A DNA stretch of 42,177 bases from Acidobacteria bacterium 13_1_40CM_65_14. GTDB lineage: Bacteria > Acidobacteriota > Vicinamibacteria > Vicinamibacterales > CAVVIG01. The notes under the pieces are model-generated. The model saw only the letters and a program-made list of their open reading frames with translations. It was not told where the DNA came from and did no database searches. The position numbers and the translations under genes are program-made. The stretch is taken from NCBI GenBank assembly GCA_001917905.1, contig MNEX01000041.1, positions 1 to 42,177 of the forward strand, given 5' to 3'. Shown piece after piece: positions 15,053 through 24,231 of this stretch. Within the stretch, counting starts at the first letter, position 1; each line of letters opens with the position of its first letter.

Positions 15053-16135
15053 ATGGACGGACCGCACAGCGTGCGCTCTCTCGACGGCGTCCGCGTCCTC
15101 GATCTGACACGCCTGCTGCCGGGCGCTTACGCGACGCTGCTGCTCGCCGATCTCGGCGCTGACGTCATCAAGATTGAAGACCCACGCGGCGGCGATGGGA
15201 TGCGCGAGCTGCCGACCCGCGGACATACCGACTACTTCGCGCTCCTCAATCGCAACAAGCGAAGCGTCACGCTCGACCTGCGATCGCCGGAAGCCACCAC
15301 CGTGCTCGATCCCTTGCTGGCCAGAAGCGATGTCATCGTCGACAGCTTTCGACCCTCGACCGCGCGACGGCTTCGCGTGGACGCGGAGACGCTGCGCGCG
15401 AGGCATCCGCATCTGGTCTGCGCGTCGATCACCGGTTTCGGCTCCAACGGCCCGTACGTGGAACGCGCCGCGCACGACATCAACTACCAGGCGCTTGCCG
15501 GAACGTTGACGCCGCCGCAGTTGCCCGGTCCGCTCGTCGCCGACATTGGGTCGGCTACGCAAACCGCCGTTGGTATCCTTGCCGCGCTCGTTCAGCGTCA
15601 ACGGACTGGTGCCGGCAGCATCGTCGAGGTCTCGATTCACGAAGCCGCGCTGGCGTGGACGATGTTTCCGTCGACGCCGAACTTGGCGAACGCCTGCTAC
15701 AACCTGTACGAAACCGCGGACGGCCAGTGGCTCGCGCTCGGCGCGCTCGAGGCAAAGTTCTGGGCGGGATTCTGCGAGCGCATCGGGCGTCCGGACCTGG
15801 CGTCGCTGCAGCACGCGCGAGGCGACGAGCGTGCGCGCGTGTTCGGTGAGGTGTGCGACATCATACGCGGCCGCACGCGCGACGAATGGCTCGCGCGCTT
15901 TGCCGGCGCCGACGTCTGCCTGACGCCGGTCAATTCACTTGGCGAAGCCTTGTCCGATCCGCACGTCGAGGCGCGAGGTGTCGTCGCGCGGGCCGGCGGG
16001 ACGACCTACATCACTCCGCCGCACGCCGCCGTTCGTCCGGCGCCAGCACTCGGCGCGGACACGGACGCTGTTTTGGAGGAAGCAGGAATCGGCGGCGCGA
16101 CGCGTGCCCGCTTGCGCGCGAACAAGGTCGTGTGA
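15053..16135 (+). CDS. CaiB/BaiF family CoA-transferase or alpha-methylacyl-CoA racemase
   Basis: 360 aa, family III fold. The start is MDGPHSVRSLDGVRVLDLTRLLPG. CoA-site motifs are LGADVIKIEDP and NRNKRSVTLDLRSPE. The segment HDINYQALAG holds His141, equivalent to the racemase base His126 of Mycobacterium MCR, and Asp164 in VADIG aligns with its Asp156. This argues for 2-methylacyl-CoA racemase chemistry rather than CoA transfer, although the C-terminal Glu partner was not checked. No fatty-acid genes are adjacent. Confidence 0.87.
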   Translation: MDGPHSVRSLDGVRVLDLTRLLPGAYATLLLADLGADVIKIEDPRGGDGMRELPTRGHTDYFALLNRNKRSVTLDLRSPEATTVLDPLLARSDVIVDSFRPSTARRLRVDAETLRARHPHLVCASITGFGSNGPYVERAAHDINYQALAGTLTPPQLPGPLVADIGSATQTAVGILAALVQRQRTGAGSIVEVSIHEAALAWTMFPSTPNLANACYNLYETADGQWLALGALEAKFWAGFCERIGRPDLASLQHARGDERARVFGEVCDIIRGRTRDEWLARFAGADVCLTPVNSLGEALSDPHVEARGVVARAGGTTYITPPHAAVRPAPALGADTDAVLEEAGIGGATRARLRANKVV

Positions 16136-16161
16136 GGCAGGCCTAGCCTTGGCGGAGGCGA

Positions 16162-16992
16162 TCAGGGCTGCCATGGTTTCGTCGCCGATGCGAGGACCGC
16201 GGGCATCGGCACGACAAACCGGTCGCCCTCTTTGTAGCGTTCGACGGAACGCCGCACCGCTCCGCGAATGGCGTCGAGCGCCTTCGGCGTCTGCGCGCGC
16301 AGCACCGCAGCGGTTCTGACGCCGCCTCGCGACAGCGCGTCGTACACGCCGTCGGGCGAGTCCAAGCGCCACGTCAACGGCAACACTCGCACCTCCACGT
16401 CGACGAAACCCGCGCGCTCGAGAATCTGCCGTGACTGGTCGGCAGCCGCGAAGCGGAAGAACGGCGGTCCCTCCGGAAGCGGCACGTCGCTGCGGCCGAG
16501 CTCCTCGACCGCCCGCAGCACCATGCCGAAACCGACGGCTTGATCGGGCGCCGCCCACACGGTGAACGCGTAACGGCCGCCGGCGCGCAACACGCGATGC
16601 GCGCCGGCGATCGCCGCGTCCGGGCGGGCGAGATGGAGCAGTCCGAAATTCATCGTGACCGCGTCGAAGCTGGCGGCGTCATACGGCAACGCTTCGGCGT
16701 CTCCTTCGCGGAACGTGACGTCGGGATGGCGGCGGCGTGCTTCCGCGATCATGGCCGGGGAGAAATCGAGTCCTGTGACGATCGCGCCTCGAGCGGCGGC
16801 GGCGGCCGCGATGAATCCCGGTCCGGTGGCGACGTCCAGTAGTCGCGTACGGATGACCGCGCCGACGGCATCGAGCAGCGGATTTGCGACCTGCGTGGTG
16901 ACGCCGCCGAACGCGTCGGCGTAGTGTTGGGCCGCGCGTTCCCATCCGGCGTGCTCGAAATCATGAAACGCGGTCGCGTCGATCGCGGACAC
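16162..16992 (-). CDS. Class I SAM-dependent methyltransferase (Methyltransf_11/UbiE-like)
   Basis: 276 aa from GTG 16992 (VSAIDATAFHDFEHAGWER). SAM motif I is LLDVATGPGFIAAAA, the motif II Asp is in VTGLDFSPAMIAEAR, and motif III is FDAVTMNFGLLHLARPDAA, followed by HRVLRAGGRYAFTVW. It is a stand-alone small-molecule methyltransferase; the substrate is unknown. TATAAT six bases upstream of the GTG indicates a leaderless transcript, which decides the start. It diverges from uvrA and is convergent with the CoA-transferase gene. Confidence 0.88.
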   Translation of the reverse strand: MSAIDATAFHDFEHAGWERAAQHYADAFGGVTTQVANPLLDAVGAVIRTRLLDVATGPGFIAAAAAARGAIVTGLDFSPAMIAEARRRHPDVTFREGDAEALPYDAASFDAVTMNFGLLHLARPDAAIAGAHRVLRAGGRYAFTVWAAPDQAVGFGMVLRAVEELGRSDVPLPEGPPFFRFAAADQSRQILERAGFVDVEVRVLPLTWRLDSPDGVYDALSRGGVRTAAVLRAQTPKALDAIRGAVRRSVERYKEGDRFVVPMPAVLASATKPWQP

Positions 16993-16998
16993 GCGGCG

Positions 16999-17004
16999 AT
17001 TATA
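16999..17004 (-). promoter_or_regulatory. -10 box for leaderless methyltransferase mRNA
   Basis: A perfect TATAAT on the minus strand is followed by CGCCGC and then the GTG start codon, so transcription should begin at the start codon. The -35 is weak. Confidence 0.65.
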
Positions 17005-17038
17005 GCGAGGAGCTGAGCCGTTCCGCGTTCCTGCATGG

Positions 17039-17044
17039 TAAAAT
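17039..17044 (+). promoter_or_regulatory. Candidate -10 for uvrA
   Basis: TAAAAT, 38 bp before the uvrA ATG. No convincing -35 and no clear LexA-type SOS box were seen in the 90-bp divergent gap. Confidence 0.4.
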
Positions 17045-17082
17045 GAAGAGTTCGGAATCACGGCAAAAACGCGGCAGAGACC

Positions 17083-20025
17083 ATGGCCCACGACTGGATT
17101 GCCGTGCGCGGCGCGCGCGTACACAACCTGAAAAACATCGACGTCGACATCCCACGCCACAAGCTGGTGGTGATCACCGGCTTGTCCGGGTCGGGCAAGT
17201 CGTCGCTGGCGTTCGACACGATTTACGCGGAAGGACAGCGCCGCTACGTCGAGTCGCTGTCCGCGTACGCGCGCCAGTTCCTCGAGCAGATGGAGAAGCC
17301 GGACGTCGATCTCATCGACGGCCTCTCGCCAGCGATTTCCATCGAGCAGAAGACGACCGGATCGAATCCGCGCTCGACGGTCGGCACCGTGACCGAGATC
17401 TACGACTACCTGCGGCTGCTCTTCGCCAACATCGGCGTGCCGCATTGCCCCAACTGCGGCAAGGAAATCGCCAGCCAGTCGCTCGAGCGCATCGTCGACA
17501 TGGTCATGCTGTACCCGCAGGACGAGCGGATCAACGTCCTGGCGCCGATCGCCCGCGGCCGCAAGGGCGAGTTCAAGAAGGAGCTGGCGGCGCTGCGGAC
17601 GCGCGGGTACACGAAAGCGCGCATCGACGGCCAGTTCCGCTCGCTCGAGGAAGACATCACGCTCGATCGGCGTCGCAACCACACCATCGAGGTCGTCGTC
17701 GATCGTGTGATCGTCCGCGGCGGCATCGAGCGCCGGCTGACCGAGTCGGTCGACACCGCGCTCAACCTCGCCGAGGACATCGTCGTCATCAACTCGTACG
17801 AAGGCGGCGATCGATTGTTCTCTCGCCGGCTCGCCTGCGTCGACTGCGGTTTGAGCATGCCCGAGATGACGCCGCGCGCGTTCTCGTTCAACTCGCCGCA
17901 CGGCGCATGCCCTGATTGTCAGGGTCTGGGCACGATGGTGGACTTCGATCCGGCGCGCATCGTGCCGGACGAGTCGAAGTCGCTCGCGGACGGCGCAATC
18001 GCGCCGTGGGCGCGCGGCGACCGCAAGCTCGTTCGCGATCAGCTGCAGGCGCTGTCGCGCGACTTCGGCATCGATCTGAACGCGCCATTCGGAAAGCTGC
18101 CGCGTAAACACCGCGAAATCCTCTTGTTCGGTCAGGGACGTCCTGTTCTGGATACGCGCGAGCGCGGCGCCCGCGGCTCGAGCGAGCGCGAAGGCGCGAG
18201 CGAGGCGAGCGGGGGTGGGGCCCCGCGAGCGTTGAAAAACGGCGCGAGCGCGTCTGGCGCGGGGGTGGGGCCCCGCGCAGGTAAGTTCGAAGGGCTGATT
18301 CCGAATCTGCGGCGCCGCTACGACGAGGGCAGCTGGTCGGAGCAGGAGGAGCTCGAGCCGTATCGATCGCTGCGTCCGTGTCCGACGTGCCGCGGCCAGC
18401 GGCTGAAGCAGCAGAGCCTGTCGGTGAAAGTGAAAGACCGCTCGCTCTCCGATTACGTCAATCTTCCGATTTCCGAGGCGCTGGACGTCTTCGACCGGCT
18501 GTATCTCACCGACCGCGAGGCGATCATCGCCGAACGGATTCTGAAGGAGATTCAGGAGCGGCTCCGCTTCCTCAACGACGTCGGCGTCGGTTATCTGACG
18601 CTCGGTCGCAGTGCCGCGACGCTCTCGGGCGGCGAGGGCCAGCGCATCCGCCTGGCGACGCAGATCGGCGCGAACCTCACTGGCGTGCTGTACGTGCTGG
18701 ACGAACCGTCGATCGGCCTGCACCAGCGGGATAATCGCAAGCTGCTCGGCACGCTGTCGCGCCTGCGCGATCTCGGCAACACGGTCATCGTCGTCGAGCA
18801 CGACGAAGAGACGATTCGCGTGGCCGACTACGTCGTCGATCTCGGTCCCGGGGCGGGCGATCTCGGCGGCCACGTCATCTTCCAAGGCACGTCGCAGGCG
18901 CTCTTGGATGACGCCAAGTCCATCACCGCGGCGTATCTCACCGGGACGCGCGCCATCCCGACGCCAAAGGCGCGGCGGCCGGCGAACAACCTGAAAGGCG
19001 AGCTCCTCATCCGAGGCGCGCGCGCGAACAATCTGAAGAACATCGACGTCAAGATTCCGCTCGGCGTGCTGACGGCGGTGACCGGCGTCAGCGGCTCTGG
19101 AAAGTCAACGCTCGTCAACGACATTCTGTACAAGTCGCTCGCGCGGACGCTGTACAAAGCGGGCGACGATCCGGGTGCACACGACCGGATCGAGGGCATC
19201 GAGCTCATCGACAAGGTCATCGAGATCGATCAGTCGCCGATCGGCCGCACGCCGCGATCGAACCCGGCGACCTATACCGGTCTCTTCACGTTCATCCGCG
19301 ATCTGTTCGCGATGATGCCCGACGCGAAAGCGCGCGGCTTCAAGCCGGGACGGTTTTCCTTCAACGTCAAAGGCGGGCGGTGCGAGGCGTGCCAGGGCGA
19401 CGGCGTCATCGCGATCGAGATGCATTTTCTGCCCGACGTGTATGTGACGTGCGAGCAGTGCAAGGGCCGGCGCTACAACCGCGAGACGCTCGACATCAAG
19501 TACCGAGGGAAATCGATTGCGGACGTGCTCGACCTCACAGTCGATCACGCGTTGCCGCTGCTCGAGAATTTTCCGGCCATCGCCAACAAGCTGCGCACGC
19601 TCCAGGACGTCGGGCTCGGCTACATCGAGCTCGGTCAGTCGGCGACGACGCTGTCGGGCGGTGAAGCGCAGCGGGTGAAGCTGGCGAAGGAGCTGTCGAA
19701 GCGCGGGACGGGACGCACGCTCTACATCCTCGACGAGCCGACGACCGGATTGCACTTCGAGGACACCCACAAGCTGCTCGACGTGCTGACCAAACTCGTC
19801 GATCAGGGGAACACGATCGTCGTCATCGAGCACAACCTGGATGTCATCAAGTCCGCCGATTACGTGATCGATCTCGGTCCCGAAGGCGGTGCCGGCGGCG
19901 GCTGGATCGTCGCCGAAGGGACGCCCGAGGAGGTCGCGCGGCGCGAGACGTCGGCTACCGGTCGCTTTCTGGCTGACCTCTTCGTTGCTGAGCTGAAGCG
20001 GTCGCTTCGGTCCGTCGCGGGCTGA
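17083..20025 (+). CDS. uvrA: Excinuclease ABC subunit A, with an in-frame repeat-derived insertion
   Basis: 980 aa DNA-damage recognition ATPase. First Walker A GLSGSGKS (33-40), zinc-type CPNC (122-125), first signature LSGGEGQ (from 514) with [12 protein letters not shown]. Second Walker A GVSGSGKS (668-675), zinc finger Cys767, Cys770, Cys790, Cys793, second signature LSGGEAQ (from 857) with [12 protein letters not shown]. Residues about 357-399, before [13 protein letters not shown], are a Gly/Ser/Arg/Ala-rich stretch absent from usual UvrA. It is encoded by GC-rich repeats containing two copies of GGGGGTGGGGCCCC. The frame is kept, so the protein is probably still functional. Confidence 0.97.
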   Translation: MAHDWIAVRGARVHNLKNIDVDIPRHKLVVITGLSGSGKSSLAFDTIYAEGQRRYVESLSAYARQFLEQMEKPDVDLIDGLSPAISIEQKTTGSNPRSTVGTVTEIYDYLRLLFANIGVPHCPNCGKEIASQSLERIVDMVMLYPQDERINVLAPIARGRKGEFKKELAALRTRGYTKARIDGQFRSLEEDITLDRRRNHTIEVVVDRVIVRGGIERRLTESVDTALNLAEDIVVINSYEGGDRLFSRRLACVDCGLSMPEMTPRAFSFNSPHGACPDCQGLGTMVDFDPARIVPDESKSLADGAIAPWARGDRKLVRDQLQALSRDFGIDLNAPFGKLPRKHREILLFGQGRPVLDTRERGARGSSEREGASEASGGGAPRALKNGASASGAGVGPRAGKFEGLIPNLRRRYDEGSWSEQEELEPYRSLRPCPTCRGQRLKQQSLSVKVKDRSLSDYVNLPISEALDVFDRLYLTDREAIIAERILKEIQERLRFLNDVGVGYLTLGRSAATLSGGEGQRIRLATQIGANLTGVLYVLDEPSIGLHQRDNRKLLGTLSRLRDLGNTVIVVEHDEETIRVADYVVDLGPGAGDLGGHVIFQGTSQALLDDAKSITAAYLTGTRAIPTPKARRPANNLKGELLIRGARANNLKNIDVKIPLGVLTAVTGVSGSGKSTLVNDILYKSLARTLYKAGDDPGAHDRIEGIELIDKVIEIDQSPIGRTPRSNPATYTGLFTFIRDLFAMMPDAKARGFKPGRFSFNVKGGRCEACQGDGVIAIEMHFLPDVYVTCEQCKGRRYNRETLDIKYRGKSIADVLDLTVDHALPLLENFPAIANKLRTLQDVGLGYIELGQSATTLSGGEAQRVKLAKELSKRGTGRTLYILDEPTTGLHFEDTHKLLDVLTKLVDQGNTIVVIEHNLDVIKSADYVIDLGPEGGAGGGWIVAEGTPEEVARRETSATGRFLADLFVAELKRSLRSVAG
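18152..18285 (+). repeat. GC-rich repeat insertion inside uvrA (two G5TG4C4 copies)
   Basis: GGGGGTGGGGCCCC occurs at 18211-18224 and again at 18261-18274, each embedded in GCGAGCG-type sequence and followed by CGCG. A related hairpin with GGGGGTGGCCCC and the same GCGAGC(G)GAGGCG lead-in lies before trmFO (37060-37117). The block has a length compatible with the reading frame. Confidence 0.75.
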
Positions 20026-20231
20026 TCGCTGTGGTCAAATCGCCACGCTTGTCGGAAAAACGCCTGTGGTCCGCGTACCACAAAACAGTAATTGGTGAGC
20101 TGCTTCGCGCAGTGGTCATCTCGCCTAAGTTACTGCCCAATAAGCGCATTATCGTGAGAGGACACGCAACCGCCTTACGGGCATCGACTTTGCTCAGTTG
20201 CCTACGCTTCTCCTCCTTCGCCTGAGAGGCT
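20026..20231 (+). other. Intergenic region uvrA-lpxC
   Basis: 206 bp, less GC-rich than the flanks. It has one short perfect hairpin (TGTGGT at 20065-20070 with ACCACA at 20077-20082) without a T-run. No convincing promoter pair and no structured leader were identified. lpxC is presumably transcribed from here. Confidence 0.3.
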
Positions 20232-21170
20232 ATGGACGCACAGCGCACACTTCGTCGACAGGTTTCCTGTGTCGGAATCGGTCTTCATTCCGGCAACAAG
20301 GTCAATCTCACGCTGAAACCCGCACCAGCTGATTCCGGCATTCGGTTTCGCCGCACCGACATGGGCGACTACGAGGTGCCGGCGACGGTCCACAATCTCG
20401 CGGGGATCCAGCTCGCCACGGGTCTGGCGCGCAACGAAGTGTCAGTGGAGACCGTCGAGCATCTGCTCGCAGCGCTCGTCAGCGTGGGCATCGACAATGT
20501 CGCGATCGAGTTGAACTCGCCCGAAGTGCCGATCATGGACGGCAGCGCGGCGCCGTTCATCTATCTCATTCACGAAGCGGGCGTGAAGCGGTTACAGAAG
20601 CCGCGCCGGTATCTGAAGATCATCCGTCCCATCGCCATCTCGCGCGGCGACAAACGGATTGCGCTCTACCCGTCGGATCACTTCAAGGTCACCTACAGCA
20701 TCAGCTACGACCATCCGCTGCTCCGTCATCAGTCGCGGACCGTCCGTATCACCGAGGACTCGTTCGTCGAGGAGGTCGCGCCGGCGCGCACGTTCACGTT
20801 CCTCAAGGACGTCGAGATGTTGCGCCAGAACGGTCTGGCGCTCGGCGGCTCGCTCGAGAACGCCATCGTGCTCGGCGAAACGGGTGTGCTCAACAACGCG
20901 CTGCGGTTCGAGGACGAGTTCGTCCGCCACAAGATTCTCGACGCCATCGGCGACCTCGCGCTCGTCGGCCATCCGGTCATCGGCCATCTCGTCGCGCACC
21001 GCGCCGGGCATGCGCTGCATACCGAGTTCGCAGCCAAGATTCTCGAAGAGTCGCACTCCTGGCGTCTCGTCGAGGCGCCGGCTGGCATCGCTGGCATCGC
21101 TGGCATCAACGACGCGCCCATTCCACTGCCGGTGTCGGTCAAGAGCGCGGCGCCGCGGCTCGCCAACTAG
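20232..21170 (+). CDS. lpxC: UDP-3-O-acyl-N-acetylglucosamine deacetylase
   Basis: 312 aa zinc amidase for the committed step of lipid A synthesis, so the organism makes LPS. Zinc ligands are His77 (VEHLLAAL), His233 and Asp237 (VRHKILDAIGD). The catalytic His260 is in HRAGHALH, matching E. coli 79, 238, 242 and 265. The start MDAQRTLRRQVSCVGIGLHSG is the family norm. The C-terminus carries three perfect 9-bp repeats coding AGI-AGI-AGI (near 21090-21115). The TAG stop is the CTAG target of a mobile repeat. Confidence 0.96.
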   Translation: MDAQRTLRRQVSCVGIGLHSGNKVNLTLKPAPADSGIRFRRTDMGDYEVPATVHNLAGIQLATGLARNEVSVETVEHLLAALVSVGIDNVAIELNSPEVPIMDGSAAPFIYLIHEAGVKRLQKPRRYLKIIRPIAISRGDKRIALYPSDHFKVTYSISYDHPLLRHQSRTVRITEDSFVEEVAPARTFTFLKDVEMLRQNGLALGGSLENAIVLGETGVLNNALRFEDEFVRHKILDAIGDLALVGHPVIGHLVAHRAGHALHTEFAAKILEESHSWRLVEAPAGIAGIAGINDAPIPLPVSVKSAAPRLAN

Positions 21171-21300
21171 TCGAGTACTACTCACAACGAGCCTTCGACC
21201 GTGATTTTCGGGCCGCGACAACGCGGGGTCCGCCGCGCACGCCTGCGCGGTGGGGTGCGAGCGGAGCGGCCCGGTCGTCATCGAGCAGATACTCCACGAG
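21167..21300. mobile_element. CTAG-flanked palindromic element, copy A (partly deleted)
   Basis: It begins at CTAG of the lpxC stop and ends at CGAG (mutated CTAG). It shares the internal segment CACAACGAGCCTTCGACC, the 8-bp stem CGGGCCGC/GCGGCCCG and the ACTCCA end with the other copies. About 20 bp of the left end are missing. It carries the extra nested hairpin built from CCGCCGCGCA and TGCGCGGTGG. Confidence 0.75.
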
Positions 21301-21376
21301 TCTCCGTCTTTTCATAATCGTCCCCAACCGCCTCTGCTAGGCTGGACCGCTGTTGGGTGTGTTCAAGGAGGCGGTC

Positions 21377-21871
21377 ATGAAACGGGTGCTTCTCACAGCG
21401 TTGATTGCGGCGGTCGTGCTTCCGTTTGGATTGCGCGCACAGGCCAAGCCGGATTTCTCCGGAACGTGGACGCTCGACGCGGCGAAGAGCGATCCTGCGC
21501 CGCAGGGGCGTGGCGGCGGTGGCGGCGGTGGGATGGGCGCCGGATCGCTGACGATCAAGCAGACCGGCAACGAGCTGACGATCACGAGCGAGGGTCGTCA
21601 GGGGCCGGTCACGATGACCTACAAGCTCGATGGATCGGAGAGCACGAATCAGGTGATGGGACGCGGCGGCGCGCAGACAGTCAAGTCAACGGCGAAGTGG
21701 GACGGCTCGAGCCTCGTCATCGAGACGACGCGCGATTTCAACGGCACGTCGATCACGACGAAGGAAGTCCGGCGCCTCGACAACGGTGGCAAGGAGATGC
21801 ACGTCGAAACCACGGCTCAGACTCCCAACGGGGAGCAAAAGCGGAAAGTGGTCTATACCAAGGGAGCGTAA
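21377..21871 (+). CDS. Small secreted protein, lipocalin-like fold typical of Acidobacteriota
   Basis: 164 aa from ATG 21377, decided by a perfect AAGGAGG seven bases upstream. The signal peptide is MKRVLLTALIAAVVLPFGLRAQA. The mature protein opens PDFSGTWTLDAAKSD, a motif common in small exported Acidobacteria proteins. A Gly-rich loop and alternating beta-strands follow (ELTITSEGRQG, VTMTYKLDG, SSLVIETTRDFNG, KRKVVYTKG). It probably folds as a small beta-barrel in the periplasm. No enzymatic residues were recognised. Confidence 0.82.
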   Translation: MKRVLLTALIAAVVLPFGLRAQAKPDFSGTWTLDAAKSDPAPQGRGGGGGGGMGAGSLTIKQTGNELTITSEGRQGPVTMTYKLDGSESTNQVMGRGGAQTVKSTAKWDGSSLVIETTRDFNGTSITTKEVRRLDNGGKEMHVETTAQTPNGEQKRKVVYTKGA

Positions 21872-21912
21872 GCTCGGCACTCACCGCCAGATTCGATGCG
21901 ACAATTCTGGCG

Positions 21913-22755
21913 GTGACCCACCCTGTCGACAATGTCCTGTCGGGTATTCGAGAAGCCGGCCGCCAAGCCGCTCGCCGCATCCTCCCGAAACGTGCTCGCG
22001 ACTTCGGGTCGCGCGCGCTCGACATCATCAGCGCCGTTCGATGCGTCGGTGTCACAGGCTGCCGCCGGCTGACGGCTGCGAGCGCCGAGGGGCGCTCGAC
22101 GGCGATGACGGCCTTCACTGTGCGCTCGCTCGCGCACCCCATCTGGATTCGCCACGAGCAATCCGACGTCAACGAGCTCGTTCACACCGTCTTCAGGAAG
22201 ACTTACGGCCAGTGGCTGCCGGAAACGGCGCCCCGCTGGATTCTCGACCTTGGCGCGAACATCGGCGACACCGCGGCGTGGTTTCTCTCGAGATTCCCTA
22301 CGGCGCGGGTGGTGGCGGTGGAACCGGACCCGGCGAACCACGAGATGGCACTCAGGAATCTGCGGCCATACGGCTCACGCGCCATCGTCGTCAACGCGGC
22401 CGTCTGGCCGACTGACGGCGAGCTCGTCTTTCTCGCCGGCGACAGACCTTCGGGTTCGCGCGTGCGAGCCGCACAGGCCGGCGAGCCGACGTCGTGCACG
22501 GCGATTTCGATTCCAACACTGATGCGCCGGTACGAGATTCCCGAAATCGACGTGCTGAAGTGCGACATCGAAGACGCTGAAGAGACGCTCTTTCGCGAGA
22601 ATGCCGATCCGTGGCTGTCGAAGACTCATCACCTCTGCATCGAGATCCATTCGCCGGGTGCTCGTGCGGCCGTGCTGAACGCCGTCGCGCGCCACGGGTT
22701 CACCGGACGGCCCTACCGCGACATCCACGTGTTTCGGAAAACCGCGCGCTTCTAG
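21913..22755 (+). CDS. FkbM-family SAM methyltransferase
   Basis: 280 aa if GTG 21913 is used; GACAAT seven bases upstream would make it leaderless. In-frame sequence before this overlaps the previous gene and is not protein-like. The core is WILDLGANIGDTAAWFLSRF (SAM motif I, about 109-128), VVAVEPDP (136-140 for the acidic loop), and DVLKCDIEDAEETLF, the FkbM signature. These enzymes O-methylate glycans or polyketides, so a cell-surface sugar is a plausible substrate. It is convergent with a radical SAM gene; both stops lie in a shared CTAG element. Confidence 0.85.
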   Translation: MTHPVDNVLSGIREAGRQAARRILPKRARDFGSRALDIISAVRCVGVTGCRRLTAASAEGRSTAMTAFTVRSLAHPIWIRHEQSDVNELVHTVFRKTYGQWLPETAPRWILDLGANIGDTAAWFLSRFPTARVVAVEPDPANHEMALRNLRPYGSRAIVVNAAVWPTDGELVFLAGDRPSGSRVRAAQAGEPTSCTAISIPTLMRRYEIPEIDVLKCDIEDAEETLFRENADPWLSKTHHLCIEIHSPGARAAVLNAVARHGFTGRPYRDIHVFRKTARF

Positions 22756-22864
22756 TGGACCGTCTCAGCTGATTGAGTACTATTCACAACGAGCCCTCGA
22801 CCGCGGTTTTCGGGCCGCGACAACGGAGCGGCCCGGTAATCAATTCGAGAAGACACTCCACTAG
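22752..22864. mobile_element. CTAG-flanked palindromic element, copy B (113 bp)
   Basis: It is flanked on both sides by CTAG (22752-22755, 22861-22864). The ends TGGACCGTCT and AGACACTCCA are imperfect inverted repeats, with about 17 of 25 positions matching. The central perfect 8-bp stem is 22811-22818 with 22828-22835, loop 9 nt. The left CTAG supplies the FkbM stop and the right CTAG supplies the radical SAM gene's stop on the other strand. Confidence 0.85.
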
Positions 22865-24231
22865 CGCACCCAGAACGGCTTGACCGTCGTCGTCGATCCG
22901 CACCGCTCGAACCAGTCGATGCCCTCGCTCACCAGATCGAACTTCAGCGCATAGCGTCCCGGCTGTTCGGGTGCCGCGATCTCGATCGGCACGTCGGCGC
23001 GATCGCCCGGACCGAGCGTCTGCGGCAGCCACGCCCGCGCGTAGTCGCGGTCCAGAATCGTGCCGTCGGCGGCGCACAGCTGCGCGCCGAGCCGGACGAG
23101 GCGGCGGCCGTAGGTCGCCTGCGCCGGAAACGCGCGCGTGGAGAGGTTGCGCACGCGCGTGTGGACCTGGAGTGGCCGCCCAGCTCGCGCCCTGAGAGGC
23201 ATGCCCGGCACGGCGGGCCAAGGCGTGCGCACGTCGATTCGCGCGCGCGGCATCGCGCCCGGAATCGCGTTGCCGAGATTGTTGTCGTCCCAGATTTCAT
23301 GGCGGATTGAGTCGAGCTCCGCCGATCCGGGGACGAACCGTCGCGAGTACGCGTCTTCGGGGTGATCCGTGATTTCCCAGCACAGTCGATCGACGCCGAT
23401 GTCCGTGGCCAGCTCGCGCGCGCGCGCCATCTCGGCGTCGCTGTCATTCCATTTGAACAGGATGTAGCGCCAGTTGAGGAACGGCACGTCCCGTCCCGAC
23501 CGCCGCTTCTCGTCCGCCATCGCGCGCAGCGTGGCGATTGCGATGTCGAATCGTCCACGCTGGCGGTACTTGACGTAGCTTTCCGGTGTCGCGCCGTCGA
23601 TCGAGAACGTCACTTCGTCGATCCCCGAATGCACCAGCCGGCGCGCCTGCGCGTCGGTGAGCGCCAGGCCGTTCGTGCTGGTGTACAGGTACACCTGCGG
23701 GAACCGCGACTTGATGTACTCGCACATTTCGACAGCGCGCTTGTGCAGGAACGCCTCGCCGTAATTGAAGAAATCGATGCGCACGAGCGACGCGCCCGCT
23801 TCGTCGATGACACGGCGGAAGAGATCGAAGTCGAGCATGCCCGCCTGGCGTGTCCGCGTGATGCCCGTTTCTGGGGCGCAGCAGGCCTGGTTGCACGAGA
23901 TGTTGCAGGCCGCCGTGCACTCGATGTACATCCGCGACGGCAGCGGGCCGGCGTCGAGGGACCGCACGACGGGGACCTCGTCTTTTTTGAGCGGCAGCTT
24001 CAGCGGGCAATCGCCGCAGAACTGGGAGCCGCCGGCGTTCAGATCCTCACGAAGCGTGGAGATCGTCGAGCCGCTCCATACATCCCGCACTGATGCAGAA
24101 CGCACGTCGCCGAGGACGCGGTGGCCGTACGGATCCGCGCAGCCGCAGACGATGCGGCCGTCGCACAGCATGACGAGTGTGCTCCACGGCCACGTGCACT
24201 GGAAACGAGTTGCCAGAAAGTTCAGGGACAA
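22861..24231 (-). CDS. Radical SAM protein with N-terminal SPASM-like cluster and C-terminal Ig-like domain
   Basis: 456 aa; TTG 24231 directly follows the upstream gene's TAG. Cys23, Cys29, Cys31 and, after the GHRVLGDV strand, Cys72 and Cys75 resemble a SPASM auxiliary cluster, here placed before the radical core. The core motif is ECTAACNISCNQACC (Cys105, 109, 113, 117, 118). Spacing is CX3CX3C, not the usual CX3CX2C. Next are FFNYGEAFLHKRA and YLYTSTNGLALT. Residues about 330-456 resemble the Ig-like domain of surface-glycan enzymes (RARAGRPLQVHTRVRN, PEQPGRYALKFDLV). It probably modifies a peptide or glycan precursor. Confidence 0.85.
   Translation of the reverse strand: MSLNFLATRFQCTWPWSTLVMLCDGRIVCGCADPYGHRVLGDVRSASVRDVWSGSTISTLREDLNAGGSQFCGDCPLKLPLKKDEVPVVRSLDAGPLPSRMYIECTAACNISCNQACCAPETGITRTRQAGMLDFDLFRRVIDEAGASLVRIDFFNYGEAFLHKRAVEMCEYIKSRFPQVYLYTSTNGLALTDAQARRLVHSGIDEVTFSIDGATPESYVKYRQRGRFDIAIATLRAMADEKRRSGRDVPFLNWRYILFKWNDSDAEMARARELATDIGVDRLCWEITDHPEDAYSRRFVPGSAELDSIRHEIWDDNNLGNAIPGAMPRARIDVRTPWPAVPGMPLRARAGRPLQVHTRVRNLSTRAFPAQATYGRRLVRLGAQLCAADGTILDRDYARAWLPQTLGPGDRADVPIEIAAPEQPGRYALKFDLVSEGIDWFERCGSTTTVKPFWVR

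Noticed and set aside
16993-18885. Extension of the methyltransferase frame to a 907-residue protein
   Set aside because: The added part is antisense to uvrA and has no domain; the GTG with TATAAT directly upstream gives a complete methyltransferase.
20065-20082. Terminator of uvrA at the TGTGGT/ACCACA dyad
   Set aside because: Only six base pairs and no T-run; not convincing.
21250-21912. Extension of the FkbM methyltransferase to 501 residues
   Set aside because: The extension overlaps the secreted-protein gene, which has its own perfect ribosome-binding site and signal peptide.
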